From contig JAZKDT010000008.1 of assembly GCA_040387475.1 (NCBI GenBank), positions 1 to 64,000 on the forward strand: a stretch of 64,000 bases of DNA. Reading direction: 5' to 3'. The notes under the pieces are model-generated. The model was not told the DNA's origin. It searched no databases and saw only the letters and a list, made by a program, of their open reading frames with translations. Below are positions 43,968 to 52,927 of the stretch, one piece after another (the stretch's first letter is position 1; the number at the start of each line of letters is the position of its first letter). Source of the DNA: UBA4416 sp040387475. Its GTDB lineage: Bacteria > Bacteroidota > Bacteroidia > B-17B0 > Aurantibacillaceae. The position numbers and the translations under genes are program-made.

Positions 43968-46900
43968 ATGCCAAATAATTCATCCAGTTCGGTCATTAAA
44001 AATCTACAGGTTGTTTTTTTTATTTCAACGGTTCTACTCATCATAAGTATCGGATGTTCGTTGTTCAGTACACAAAAATTAGTAACGTCTTCTGAGGAAG
44101 TAAATCATACTCACGAAGTACTGATAGAAGCAGAAAACCTGATCTCTTACATGAAAGATGCCGAAACAGGCCAAAGAGGTTATATTATTACACTTGACCC
44201 CACTTTTTTAGAGCCTTATGACGATGCCAAAAAAAATGCAGTAAAGACTTATGAAAATTTATTGGAATTAACTACCGACAATCCTGTTCAGCAAAAAAAC
44301 CTGCCTGCAGCAAAAATGTATATTGATAAGAAATTTGATCAGATGCAGAATGTTATTAATACCAAGAGACTTCATAAAGTTATCGGCGATACAATAGGCA
44401 TATACCGTGAAATGCTAAAAGGAAAGCGTTATATGGATGATCTTAGAACTGTAGTCATACGCATTAAACAGGAAGAAAAAAGGTTGTTGGATATTCGTGC
44501 CGAAGAGCAGGATAAATTCATCAGCTTCACGCCAAAACTGGTTGTTGCCGCAGCGCTCATTTCCATTTTAATTACAATTTTCTCTTATATAAAAATTAAA
44601 AGGGATGTAGAAGAAAGAGCGAGAAAACAGCAGGAAGACGAAGATAAATATAAAGAGACATCCGAACGTATCACCGTAATGGAAGGCGTTACTCAAAAAT
44701 TATCTAACGGAGACTATACCTCACGAAGCGGCGACCAAAAGCAGGATGAACTCGGACGGGTTTCTACGGCACTCAATAGCATGGCGGTGTCGCTGGAAAA
44801 TAATTTTAATATATTAAATAATAAAAACTGGCTGCAGGAAGGTTCGGTTAAAATTGGAGATGCTATTCGCGGCGAACGAAATGTAAATCAATTGTCAACT
44901 AATTTAATTAATTGCATTACAGATTATTTGAAAGCACCTATTGGTACATTATACATTAATGATACTGGTAGTTTCTCTCTTGCATCCAGCTACGCTTTAG
45001 CTAATGCGCCTAAACAATTTACACTTGGAGAAGGCTTAATAGGCCAGGCGGCTAAAAATAAAGAGATAAGGATTGTTGATGAGCTTCCTCCTGAATTTTT
45101 AATTGCGTCGTCGGTAGGAAATACATTACCTGTTTCTCTTGTTATTATTCCGTTGGTGTACGAAAATGAGACCATTGCTATTATTGAACTTGGGTTACTG
45201 AGAAAACCGACTCACCTTGAAATTGAATTTTTGGTAACTAACCGCGAACCGATGGCCATTGGCATTAATGCAGCATTGAGTTATGTGAAATTACAGAATT
45301 TACTGGAAGAAACCCAGGCACAAACAGAAGAACTACAGGCACAACATAACGAACTGGAAAATCTGAATGCAGAACTGGAAGCCCAATCTCATAAACTGCA
45401 GGCCTCTGAAGAAGAGCTGAGAGTACAACAGGAAGAGTTACAACAAACCAATGAAGAACTGGAAGAACGCTCCTTATTACTGGAAGAAAAAAATATTGAG
45501 ATTCTGAAAAAAGCCAAAGAACTGGAAATATCTACACGCTATAAATCAGAGTTCCTCGCAAACATGTCGCACGAATTGCGCACACCTCTTAATTCTATTT
45601 TATTACTTAGCAGGTTATTATCTGAAAATAATGAGAAGAACTTAAATACCGATCAGGTTGAATATGCTACCGTGATTCAAAGTTCAGGAAATGGTCTACT
45701 CGGGCTGATTGACGAGATCCTGGATCTCTCTAAAATTGAAGCTGGTAAAATGGAACTCGAATACATGGATATTCCTTTAAGTGATATAGGGAAAGATATG
45801 AAAGGATTGTTTAAAGAAGTTGCCCGACAAAAAAACATAAATTTTGACATTATCATTCAACCCGATTTACCTTACGCCATTGAAACGGATAAAGGACGTG
45901 TTGAACAAATTTTGAAGAACCTTCTGTCCAACGCCCTTAAATTTACATCGAAAGGTACGGTAAGCCTTGAGATTAAAAAATGTACCGTCGATAAAGCGTT
46001 GATATGCTTTGTAGTGAAAGATTCAGGTATTGGTATTTCAGAAGATAAACAACAATTTATCTTCGAAGCTTTTCAGCAGGCAGATGGGTCAACAAGACGA
46101 AAATACGGTGGAACCGGATTAGGATTGTCTATTAGTCGTGAACTTTCAAAACTATTAGGAGGCGACATCTTTGTTTTCAGTGAATTAGATAAGGGTAGTG
46201 AATTTACATTACGAATCCCTGTTTCAAAACCGGAATACAGTCAGTCCTATTTCGAAAATCAAACCATGTCCCCGCAAGTTGAGGTACAACAATCAACTTC
46301 CGTCACAGATCAATACATTGCCTCTGTGATACCGGATGACGTGCCCGACGACCGAGATAATATCCAGGATACTGATAAAACAATCCTGATCGTGGAAGAT
46401 GATACGCCTTTTGCAAAATCGCTGTTAGAAGTAACCCGCAAAAAAGGATATAAAGGTATCGTGTGTGTAAGAGGCGACGAAGCTATGCCGCTTGCAAAAA
46501 AACACAAACCGGTTGGTATACTACTCGATATTCAGTTGCCTGTAAAAAGCGGCTGGCAGGTCATGGATGAACTGAAGAATGAATTAACCACACGTCACAT
46601 TCCGGTTCATATGATGTCGTCATATAAAGTCAAGAATGAAACGTTATTGAAAGGTGCGGTTGATTTTATAAATAAGCCGTTTGCATTTGAACAAATGCCT
46701 GAGATATTTAAAAAGATCGAATACGTTTTAAACCGAAATTCAAAAAAGGTACTGATCATTGAAGATAATCCTAAACATGCGCAGGCTCTGGCCTATTACC
46801 TTGAAACCTACCAGATAAATTCGGAAGTTAAAAGCAATGTAACTGAAAGCGTAACTGCCTTAAAAAATAAAGACATCGATTGTGTGATTTTAGACATGGG

Positions 46901-47558
46901 TATTCCTGATGCTCAATCGTACCAATTATTAGAAGAAGCAAAAAAGGATGCCGAGCTTGGTAATTTACCCATCATTATTTTCACCGGTAAAAGTTTATCT
47001 ATGACGGAAGAGCAACGCATCAAACAATACGCTGATTCTATTGTTGTAAAAACAGCTCACTCCTATCAGCGCATGCTCGATGAGGTGTCTTTGTTCCTGC
47101 ATTTGGTAGAGGAGAAAAAGAAAAACCAGGTAAGGCCCACGGATCATAAGAAGTTGGGCGTGATGACAGAAATTTTAAATGGAAAAACAGTATTGATCGT
47201 GGATGACGATGTGCGTAATATCTTTTCATTATCCAAATCGTTGGAGCAATTGAAGATGAATGTGGTAACTGCCATGAATGGTAAGGAAGCCCTCGTAAAA
47301 TTAGAAGAAAACAAAAACATTAATATTGTGTTGCTGGATATGATGATGCCCGAAATGGACGGCTACGAAACTGCCAAACACATCCGGAATAACAACCAAT
47401 GGAAAAACCTGCCTGTAATTGCGGTTACTGCAAAAGCCATGACGGGCGATCGTGAAAAATGCATCAGTGCAGGCGCTTCAGATTATATTACCAAACCGGT
47501 AGATATTGATCAACTGCTGTCATTATTGCGTGTATGGTTATATGAAAATTATAAATAA
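43968..47558 (+). CDS. CHASE3-HAMP-GAF hybrid histidine kinase with three receiver domains
   Basis: The 1196 residues run as follows: membrane helix (13-33), periplasmic CHASE3 (about 38-180, with the YMKDAETGQRGYIIT hallmark), membrane helix (190-210), HAMP (to 285), GAF (300-440), long Gln/Glu-rich coiled coil (440-520), HisKA with His535 in ANMSHELRTPLNS, ATPase (about 640-755, GTGLGLSISRELS), and three receivers with phospho-acceptors Asp854 (ILLDIQLP), Asp976 (VILDMGIP) and Asp1124 (VLLDMMMPEMDG). It can both autophosphorylate and pass phosphate internally. It lies 10 bp after a REC-kinase and 13 bp before a lone receiver, with cheR and cheB beyond. The ligand is unknown. Confidence 0.94.
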   Translation: MPNNSSSSVIKNLQVVFFISTVLLIISIGCSLFSTQKLVTSSEEVNHTHEVLIEAENLISYMKDAETGQRGYIITLDPTFLEPYDDAKKNAVKTYENLLELTTDNPVQQKNLPAAKMYIDKKFDQMQNVINTKRLHKVIGDTIGIYREMLKGKRYMDDLRTVVIRIKQEEKRLLDIRAEEQDKFISFTPKLVVAAALISILITIFSYIKIKRDVEERARKQQEDEDKYKETSERITVMEGVTQKLSNGDYTSRSGDQKQDELGRVSTALNSMAVSLENNFNILNNKNWLQEGSVKIGDAIRGERNVNQLSTNLINCITDYLKAPIGTLYINDTGSFSLASSYALANAPKQFTLGEGLIGQAAKNKEIRIVDELPPEFLIASSVGNTLPVSLVIIPLVYENETIAIIELGLLRKPTHLEIEFLVTNREPMAIGINAALSYVKLQNLLEETQAQTEELQAQHNELENLNAELEAQSHKLQASEEELRVQQEELQQTNEELEERSLLLEEKNIEILKKAKELEISTRYKSEFLANMSHELRTPLNSILLLSRLLSENNEKNLNTDQVEYATVIQSSGNGLLGLIDEILDLSKIEAGKMELEYMDIPLSDIGKDMKGLFKEVARQKNINFDIIIQPDLPYAIETDKGRVEQILKNLLSNALKFTSKGTVSLEIKKCTVDKALICFVVKDSGIGISEDKQQFIFEAFQQADGSTRRKYGGTGLGLSISRELSKLLGGDIFVFSELDKGSEFTLRIPVSKPEYSQSYFENQTMSPQVEVQQSTSVTDQYIASVIPDDVPDDRDNIQDTDKTILIVEDDTPFAKSLLEVTRKKGYKGIVCVRGDEAMPLAKKHKPVGILLDIQLPVKSGWQVMDELKNELTTRHIPVHMMSSYKVKNETLLKGAVDFINKPFAFEQMPEIFKKIEYVLNRNSKKVLIIEDNPKHAQALAYYLETYQINSEVKSNVTESVTALKNKDIDCVILDMGIPDAQSYQLLEEAKKDAELGNLPIIIFTGKSLSMTEEQRIKQYADSIVVKTAHSYQRMLDEVSLFLHLVEEKKKNQVRPTDHKKLGVMTEILNGKTVLIVDDDVRNIFSLSKSLEQLKMNVVTAMNGKEALVKLEENKNINIVLLDMMMPEMDGYETAKHIRNNNQWKNLPVIAVTAKAMTGDREKCISAGASDYITKPVDIDQLLSLLRVWLYENYK

Positions 47559-47571
47559 AGTTGAATTTTAC

Positions 47572-47949
47572 ATGTCTAAAAAAAGAATATTAATTATTGA
47601 CGATGACAACAGGAATATCTTTGCGCTTTCCGCAACGTTGAAAGCCAAAGGGTTTGAATGCCTGTCGCGCACCAGCGCAAGAGAAGCTATTGAGCTTTTA
47701 AAGGGAACTGAAGAAATTGATGCGGTTCTAATGGATATGATGATGCCTGAAATGGATGGCTACCAGGCAATTCCTAAAATCAAACAAATAGAGAACAGAA
47801 AGCAGCTTCCCGTAATTGCTGTAACTGCACAGGCTATGCAGGGCGATAAAGAAAAATGCCTCGAAGCGGGGGCTGACGGTTATATTTCAAAACCGATTAA
47901 TGTAGATAACATGATGGAGTTATTGGCGCAATTTAAAGTTGGAATATGA
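47572..47949 (+). CDS. Single-domain response regulator (CheY-like)
   Basis: The start at 47572 (MSKKRILIIDDDNR) is preferred to an upstream in-frame ATG inside the kinase gene. The 125-residue protein is a stand-alone receiver with Asp10-Asp12 acidic cluster, phospho-acceptor Asp55 in LMDMMMPEMDGY, a conserved Thr in IAVTAQAM and Lys in YISKPIN. It closely resembles the third receiver of the preceding hybrid kinase, suggesting origin by duplication. It overlaps cheR by 4 bp and is a likely phosphate acceptor from the kinases in this operon. Without an output domain it may act by protein binding. Confidence 0.93.
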   Translation: MSKKRILIIDDDNRNIFALSATLKAKGFECLSRTSAREAIELLKGTEEIDAVLMDMMMPEMDGYQAIPKIKQIENRKQLPVIAVTAQAMQGDKEKCLEAGADGYISKPINVDNMMELLAQFKVGI

Positions 47950-48755
47950 TAACGGATAATGAAATCGGGATCCTCTTAAATGACCTTTTAGAGTCTTACG
48001 GATACGATTTTAACTATTATTCTAAAGCTTCGTTAACCCGGCGAATCAATCGCCTGTTTACGCTCGACAAGTTCACTGATTTTGCTACTTTCAGAGTACA
48101 CCTTTTATCGGATAATAATTACATCAAACGCTTCGTGGAAGAGATTACGGTAAATGTAACCGAGATGTTCAGAGATAGTTCTTTTTATAAAGCGTTAAGA
48201 ACAGATATTCTACCTGTATTGGGTACTCATCCTTTTATACGCATATGGCACGCAGGATGCTCAACCGGTGAAGAAGTGTATTCAATGGCCATTTTGTTAC
48301 ACGAAGCGGGCCTGTTACATAAATCGCTCCTCTACGCAACCGATATAAACCCGGGTGTACTGGAGAAAGCAAAAAGCGGCATTTTCCCTCTGGGGAATAT
48401 GAAATCTTATTCCGAAAACTATATAGCTTCGGGTGGTATCGATGATTTTTCGTCCTACTATACTGCCAATTATGAGGGCGGAAAATTTAACCAAGAACTA
48501 AGAGAAAAGATGATCTACTCTACACACAACCTTGTATCCGATAGGTCGTTCAACGAATTTCATTTGATCGTTTGTCGCAATGTGCTTATCTATTTTGATA
48601 AAGAACTCCAGGAGCGTGTATTTACCTTGTTTGATGGCAGCATGGGTAAATTAGCTTACCTCGCATTAGGTTCCAAAGAAACTATTAAGTTCTCTGATAT
48701 CCAGGATAAATTTACACAGGTGGGAAAGGAAAAAGTATGGAGAAAAATAAAATAA
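47946..48755 (+). CDS. cheR: CheR-type protein-glutamate methyltransferase
   Basis: CheR uses S-adenosylmethionine to methylate glutamates of chemoreceptors. The 269 residues have the N-terminal helical domain (YGYDFNYYSKASLTRRINR) and the methyltransferase core with ITVNVTEMFRDSSFY, the SAM loop IWHAGCSTGEEVYSMAI, LLYATDIN and LIVCRNVLIYFD. The C-terminal receptor-tethering peptide is not needed in this size class. No chemoreceptor, CheA or CheW is in the window, so the target may be another coiled-coil signalling protein, perhaps the kinase encoded upstream. It overlaps cheB by 19 bp. Confidence 0.93.
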   Translation: MITDNEIGILLNDLLESYGYDFNYYSKASLTRRINRLFTLDKFTDFATFRVHLLSDNNYIKRFVEEITVNVTEMFRDSSFYKALRTDILPVLGTHPFIRIWHAGCSTGEEVYSMAILLHEAGLLHKSLLYATDINPGVLEKAKSGIFPLGNMKSYSENYIASGGIDDFSSYYTANYEGGKFNQELREKMIYSTHNLVSDRSFNEFHLIVCRNVLIYFDKELQERVFTLFDGSMGKLAYLALGSKETIKFSDIQDKFTQVGKEKVWRKIK

Positions 48756-49315
48756 TACATAACGGTAAAATAGTAGTCATTGGTGGTTCTGCCGGGAGCC
48801 TCGAGGTATTATTGCAACTTATTCCGGAAATTAAATATCCTTTATCGTTTGCCATCATTATTGTACTGCATCGCAAAAATTCGGCAGATTCAAGTCTGGC
48901 AGACTTACTGGCGGCGAAAACTAAAATACCCGTAACCGAAATTGAAGATAAAGAGCCTGTTTTAGCGAATCATATTTATCTGGCACCTGGCGATTATCAT
49001 TTATTATTTGAAAAGAACAAAACCTTTTCGCTTGATTTCTCTGAAAAAGTAAACTATAGCCGACCAAGCATTGATGTGGCATTTGAAACCGCTGCAGATG
49101 CTTTTGGAGCCGACTTAACTTGCCTGCTTCTGTCAGGCGCAAATGCCGACGGATCGGCAGGAACAAGACATGCAAAAAATAGCGGCGGAACGGTGGCCGT
49201 TCAAAACCCGGAAACCGCAGGATCGCCACAAATGCCATCATTGGCCATCCAGCATACCAAAGTAGATTTGATATTGAATGTTGACCAGATGATCACATTC
49301 ATAAACGCACTTTAG
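48737..49315 (+). CDS. cheB: CheB-type protein-glutamate methylesterase, catalytic domain only
   Basis: CheB removes the methyl groups added by CheR. This 192-residue protein is the bare esterase domain without the usual receiver. The catalytic triad is visible: Ser18 in GGSAGS, His45 in VLHRKN, and Asp138 in LLSGANADGSAG. The family block VAVQNPETAGSPQMPSLAI follows. The missing receiver could be supplied in trans by the lone receiver two genes upstream. It overlaps cheR by 19 bp and ends the operon, converging with a lipoprotein gene 8 bp beyond. Confidence 0.92.
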   Translation: MEKNKIIHNGKIVVIGGSAGSLEVLLQLIPEIKYPLSFAIIIVLHRKNSADSSLADLLAAKTKIPVTEIEDKEPVLANHIYLAPGDYHLLFEKNKTFSLDFSEKVNYSRPSIDVAFETAADAFGADLTCLLLSGANADGSAGTRHAKNSGGTVAVQNPETAGSPQMPSLAIQHTKVDLILNVDQMITFINAL

Positions 49316-49323
49316 CTTAATAC

Positions 49324-49923
49324 TTATTGAATTTCAATAGTGTTGGCGCAGCCTGTATTAAAAAAAGAAAAGTTATTCCCGTGGTCATCCGAATAAACCG
49401 ATTCACAACCAAAACATGTTTCATCGGATTCGGCTACACTATTGGGTGGAATATTTACAGAGTGACCATCCATAATGGCGTGAATCACGCTATTGCCTGT
49501 ATTATACACACTCAATTTGGTGGGCGAACAAATGTAGCCACCTCCAAACAAATAATCTTTATTCAGGTAATAAGTAACACCGCTTATTTTCATACGCCAA
49601 AAATTTCCAACATTGCCCAGGCGGGTTGGAGCTTCGTCGATCGAAAATTTCCGGATCCCTATCTTTAACATGCTGCCCTTAAGTCTTGCTTTACCTGTAA
49701 AGTTTACGCTTGTTCCATCTCCCTGACTTGAATATTCGGCCGCAGAATTTTCTTTGATTTGTATGGATTTATACACATCCGAATACATCGTTGTGTATTT
49801 CGATTCGCTATACCACAAGCCAACAAAGTCTTTGTTAACATCGGCTACTTTCTTTTTACAACCAAACGATCCAATAATCAGGACTAGTGATAATATTACA
49901 GTGATTTTTTTCATAAATTTCAA
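49324..49923 (-). CDS. Hypothetical lipoprotein
   Basis: The 199-residue protein has a lipoprotein-like signal peptide (KKITVILSLVLIIGSFGC) followed by KKK. The lipobox is weak at -3 (Ser) but the Cys and charge pattern fit. The domain starts with VGLWYSESKYTTMY, in the style of lipocalin-like lipoproteins, and ends with a cluster of Gly and Cys (ETCFGCESVY, NTGCANTIEIQ). An alternative start at 49914 is equally good. It lies 7 bp after the YfhO gene on the same strand and may be its cotranscribed partner. No function is known. Confidence 0.65.
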   Translation of the reverse strand: MKFMKKITVILSLVLIIGSFGCKKKVADVNKDFVGLWYSESKYTTMYSDVYKSIQIKENSAAEYSSQGDGTSVNFTGKARLKGSMLKIGIRKFSIDEAPTRLGNVGNFWRMKISGVTYYLNKDYLFGGGYICSPTKLSVYNTGNSVIHAIMDGHSVNIPPNSVAESDETCFGCESVYSDDHGNNFSFFNTGCANTIEIQ

Positions 49924-49930
49924 TCAAGAT

Positions 49931-52492
49931 TTAAAAAGCGATCTCCTTCTTTTTCCCAGCAAAATATAATCCACCCGCTACAACGATCAATAATAAGACA
50001 GAGCCTATCAGCGCCACGCTGTTTCCTGTTTTGTAAACCTGTGGTTCAAATTTAAATTCTACTTTATGTTTACCCGCGGGTAACTCCATACCGCGTAATA
50101 TGTAATTAACGCAGGTATGTGGCGTTAAATTTCCATCAACGTAAGCATTCCAGCCTTTAGGATAATAGATCTCAGAGAAAACCGCAAAGCCTTTATTTTT
50201 TGATTCGGTTTCATAAACCAGGTCATTTGGTTTGTAAGATTGCAGTGTGATCTTTCCATCTGCATTGTAAGAATTTGCTGCCGGAACAATCGTCTTATTT
50301 TTTTCCTGGATCACCGCTTCGCGTTTGGTATTTAAACCGTACAAGGCCACAATTTCAGAATCGGCATTCGCTACGGTTTTGATGTTTTTTACAAACCAGG
50401 CATTGCCGTTAGCCTGTGGATTTGGAATAGCAACTGCTTGTTCCTTGGTTGGCACTACCACATATTTTGTATTCAGCATATTCAATACGCCGAGTTTGGC
50501 CATATGTATTTCCATGGTTGAATCGGTTTGTACAGCGGCATTCAAGCCGTCGTAAAATGCACTGATTTCTTTGTCTAAATGAAAGTCAATGATCTCCTGG
50601 TATTTTTTTAGTTTAGCGCCATGGTAACCGCCAACCGACTTGTGATAATAAGAAGTAGCAGCATCGTTAAACGTGCTGGCCGATAAATTCAGCACACGGT
50701 AATCTAAGGTCTTATCTTTTAAAATATCTTCATCAGCCTGCGTTTTTGCAGGCGGCGCGTCATACTGAGCTTTAGGCACAAAGTTTTTATTATCCAGATA
50801 TCTGCCTGCTACAGGCCATAAATCAGCCATTAAAAATATACCCATCGTTGCAAAGAACAATTCGGGTTTTAATTTTTTGCCTAAATACAAAAACAAAAAG
50901 ATTGCGGCTAACCCTACAAAGGTTAAGGAACGACGGGCATCTGCCTTGAAAATAGATTCCCTTGCTTTTTGAATATTGGATAAAAAATCAGGCATAAACT
51001 GGGCTATCTGTGCATCGGGGGCACCGCTTTGCTTGAACTGGTTTACAATTTGCGTTTCTTCGCCCGGTGGAATAAATGTGTTGGTAATAGTTGGCAGGAA
51101 AGAACTGATCAAACAAAAACCACCTACAACGGCAACTGAAATGATCAACACTTTTTTAAGATCAAGCTCTATTTTTGTAAACGGTAATTTAAATGTTTCG
51201 TTGCTGGCGGTTGCTTTGATGAATTTATCCAAAGCCAAAACAGCAAGTATGGGTATCGTTAACTCGGCAATCACCAGTATCATCGATACCGCCCTGAATT
51301 TATTATAGCCAGGTACAAAATCCATAAACACATTGGTTAATCCCATAAAGTTTTTCCCCCAGGCAAGCATAACCGATAGCAATGTACCGGCAACCAACGC
51401 CCATTTCAAGGGATGGTCAATAATAAACAAACCTAAAAAGGCCAGCAACATCACAATGGCGCCAATGTAAACCGGGCCGCTGGTAAAAGGCTGCTCACCA
51501 AAGTAAGCGCTGCTTTGGGCCACCTGTTCTCTCATTTGCGGATCTACATTTTTTAAGGCATCTCTGTCAACTCCGCCAATAGCAGCCGACGGGCCTCCTT
51601 TAAAATTTGGAATTAAAAACGTGAAGGTCTCTCCCACTCCATAACTCCATTGCGTGGCATAATCTTTATCTAAGCCGGATGTTTTATTATCCTTGTTAGT
51701 TTGCATGGCCGCATTCATCGTTAACTCGGTTTTACCACGCGTGGTAAAAGTACTGTATTCATAAGTGGCCAGTAAGTTTCCGGCATTGGGCAGTACACCA
51801 ATAATAGAAGCTGCTATAAATAATCCAACACCGATAAAAAAAGGCTTAATGTTTTTTTGTTTCAACGCTAAAATAAAATAGCTCAGGAAAACCAAACCAA
51901 ATAACATAAAACCATAATAGGAAATCTGAACGTGGTTGGCATTTAATTCCATAGCCATAAACAACGTGGTAACAGCAAAGCCCAACCAGTGTTTACCCCG
52001 CATCAGCAAAATAATGCCACCCAGCAAAGGTGCCAGGTAGCCAATAGCATTGGCTTTGGAGTTATGACCGGCTTCAATAATAACAAAGAAATAAGAAGAA
52101 AAACCGTAAGCCAGTGCGCCTACCAGAGCCAGCCACGGATCAATCTCCAGGCATAATAATAAAATAAAGAAACCGATAAAACATAAAAAGATGTATCCAC
52201 TTGGATGCGGCAGGAATAAATGAAATACCTTATCGATATGTCCGAGCCAGTTGCCGGGGTATAAAGTAGATACCTGGTAAGCGGGCATTCCGCCAAACAT
52301 AGAGTTGGTCCATAAAGCTTCGGCATTTTCTGTTTTTCTAAAGTCGGCCATTTCCTGGCTCATACCTTTATATCTTACAATATCGCCCTGCTCTAACACT
52401 TTGTTAGATAATAAGGGACTAAATTGTACTAACGTGATAATAGCAAATACAATAATAGCTGCTAAATGGGGTAAATATTTTTTAAAGTTCAT
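49931..52492 (-). CDS. YfhO family membrane protein, copy 1
   Basis: The 853-residue protein has a dozen or more transmembrane helices in its first 560 residues, then a large soluble domain of about 260 residues and a final helix with a basic end (LLLIVVAGGLYFAGKKKE). The YfhO family blocks near the N-terminus are MFGGMPAYQVSTLYPGNW and the loop with HPSGYIFLC. YfhO proteins are linked to cell-wall or lipoteichoic-acid sugar modification in Gram-positives and act like GT-C glycosyltransferases; the role in Bacteroidota is unclear. A close paralog lies immediately upstream at 52928-55486, so this is a tandem duplication. Confidence 0.85.
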   Translation of the reverse strand: MNFKKYLPHLAAIIVFAIITLVQFSPLLSNKVLEQGDIVRYKGMSQEMADFRKTENAEALWTNSMFGGMPAYQVSTLYPGNWLGHIDKVFHLFLPHPSGYIFLCFIGFFILLLCLEIDPWLALVGALAYGFSSYFFVIIEAGHNSKANAIGYLAPLLGGIILLMRGKHWLGFAVTTLFMAMELNANHVQISYYGFMLFGLVFLSYFILALKQKNIKPFFIGVGLFIAASIIGVLPNAGNLLATYEYSTFTTRGKTELTMNAAMQTNKDNKTSGLDKDYATQWSYGVGETFTFLIPNFKGGPSAAIGGVDRDALKNVDPQMREQVAQSSAYFGEQPFTSGPVYIGAIVMLLAFLGLFIIDHPLKWALVAGTLLSVMLAWGKNFMGLTNVFMDFVPGYNKFRAVSMILVIAELTIPILAVLALDKFIKATASNETFKLPFTKIELDLKKVLIISVAVVGGFCLISSFLPTITNTFIPPGEETQIVNQFKQSGAPDAQIAQFMPDFLSNIQKARESIFKADARRSLTFVGLAAIFLFLYLGKKLKPELFFATMGIFLMADLWPVAGRYLDNKNFVPKAQYDAPPAKTQADEDILKDKTLDYRVLNLSASTFNDAATSYYHKSVGGYHGAKLKKYQEIIDFHLDKEISAFYDGLNAAVQTDSTMEIHMAKLGVLNMLNTKYVVVPTKEQAVAIPNPQANGNAWFVKNIKTVANADSEIVALYGLNTKREAVIQEKNKTIVPAANSYNADGKITLQSYKPNDLVYETESKNKGFAVFSEIYYPKGWNAYVDGNLTPHTCVNYILRGMELPAGKHKVEFKFEPQVYKTGNSVALIGSVLLLIVVAGGLYFAGKKKEIAF

Positions 52493-52593
52493 ACAGTTGG
52501 TTTTTACACAAATATAATCATTCCCCTTATTTTAGGAAGATGTGTTCATATGGTTTTCATAAGAAATTAGTTTTAAAGACTGGTTTTATTATT

Positions 52594-52692
52594 TGGGCGT
52601 GACCCTACGGGTCAGGCTTTCGGCACTCGCTTTTTTATTTGTCCTGCGGGACAAATAAAAAGAGCTCAGACAAAGCCTCAATCCTTCACGCG
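52594..52692. repeat. Nested palindromic intergenic element between the yfhO copies
   Basis: Arms nest around a central 13-bp perfect stem at 52632-52644 / 52649-52661 (TTTTTATTTGTCC). AGGCTTT (52614-52620) pairs with AAAGCCT (52672-52678), and GCGTGA (52597-52602) with TCACGC (52686-52691). A small GACCC/GGGTC hairpin sits in the left half. The whole could fold as one long structured element of REP type. The remaining 52493-52927 sequence is unremarkable; a 69-codon frame there has no support. Confidence 0.65.
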
Positions 52693-52927
52693 TCAATAAG
52701 ATAAAGTTTGGAATTTATGCTATGAATTTTGCCGGAATCTGCGCGCGCGAGGCCACGAAGAGGTGTAACATGTGGCAATCCTTTTTTGAATATAAAAAAA
52801 TTATCCAGGCGTATTATTGCCTTTTTAGTGGCCTTCATGATATCGCTTCGCTAAGTTTAAACGAGAGCCGAGCTTCCGCTACCCGGCGTACCAAACGCTT
52901 CCAACTTCTAAAAAACAGTATAAAAAC

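Noticed and set aside
49327..49668. A 113-codon forward frame opposite the lipoprotein.
   Set aside because: The reverse frame has a signal peptide and lipobox-like Cys; the forward frame has no features.
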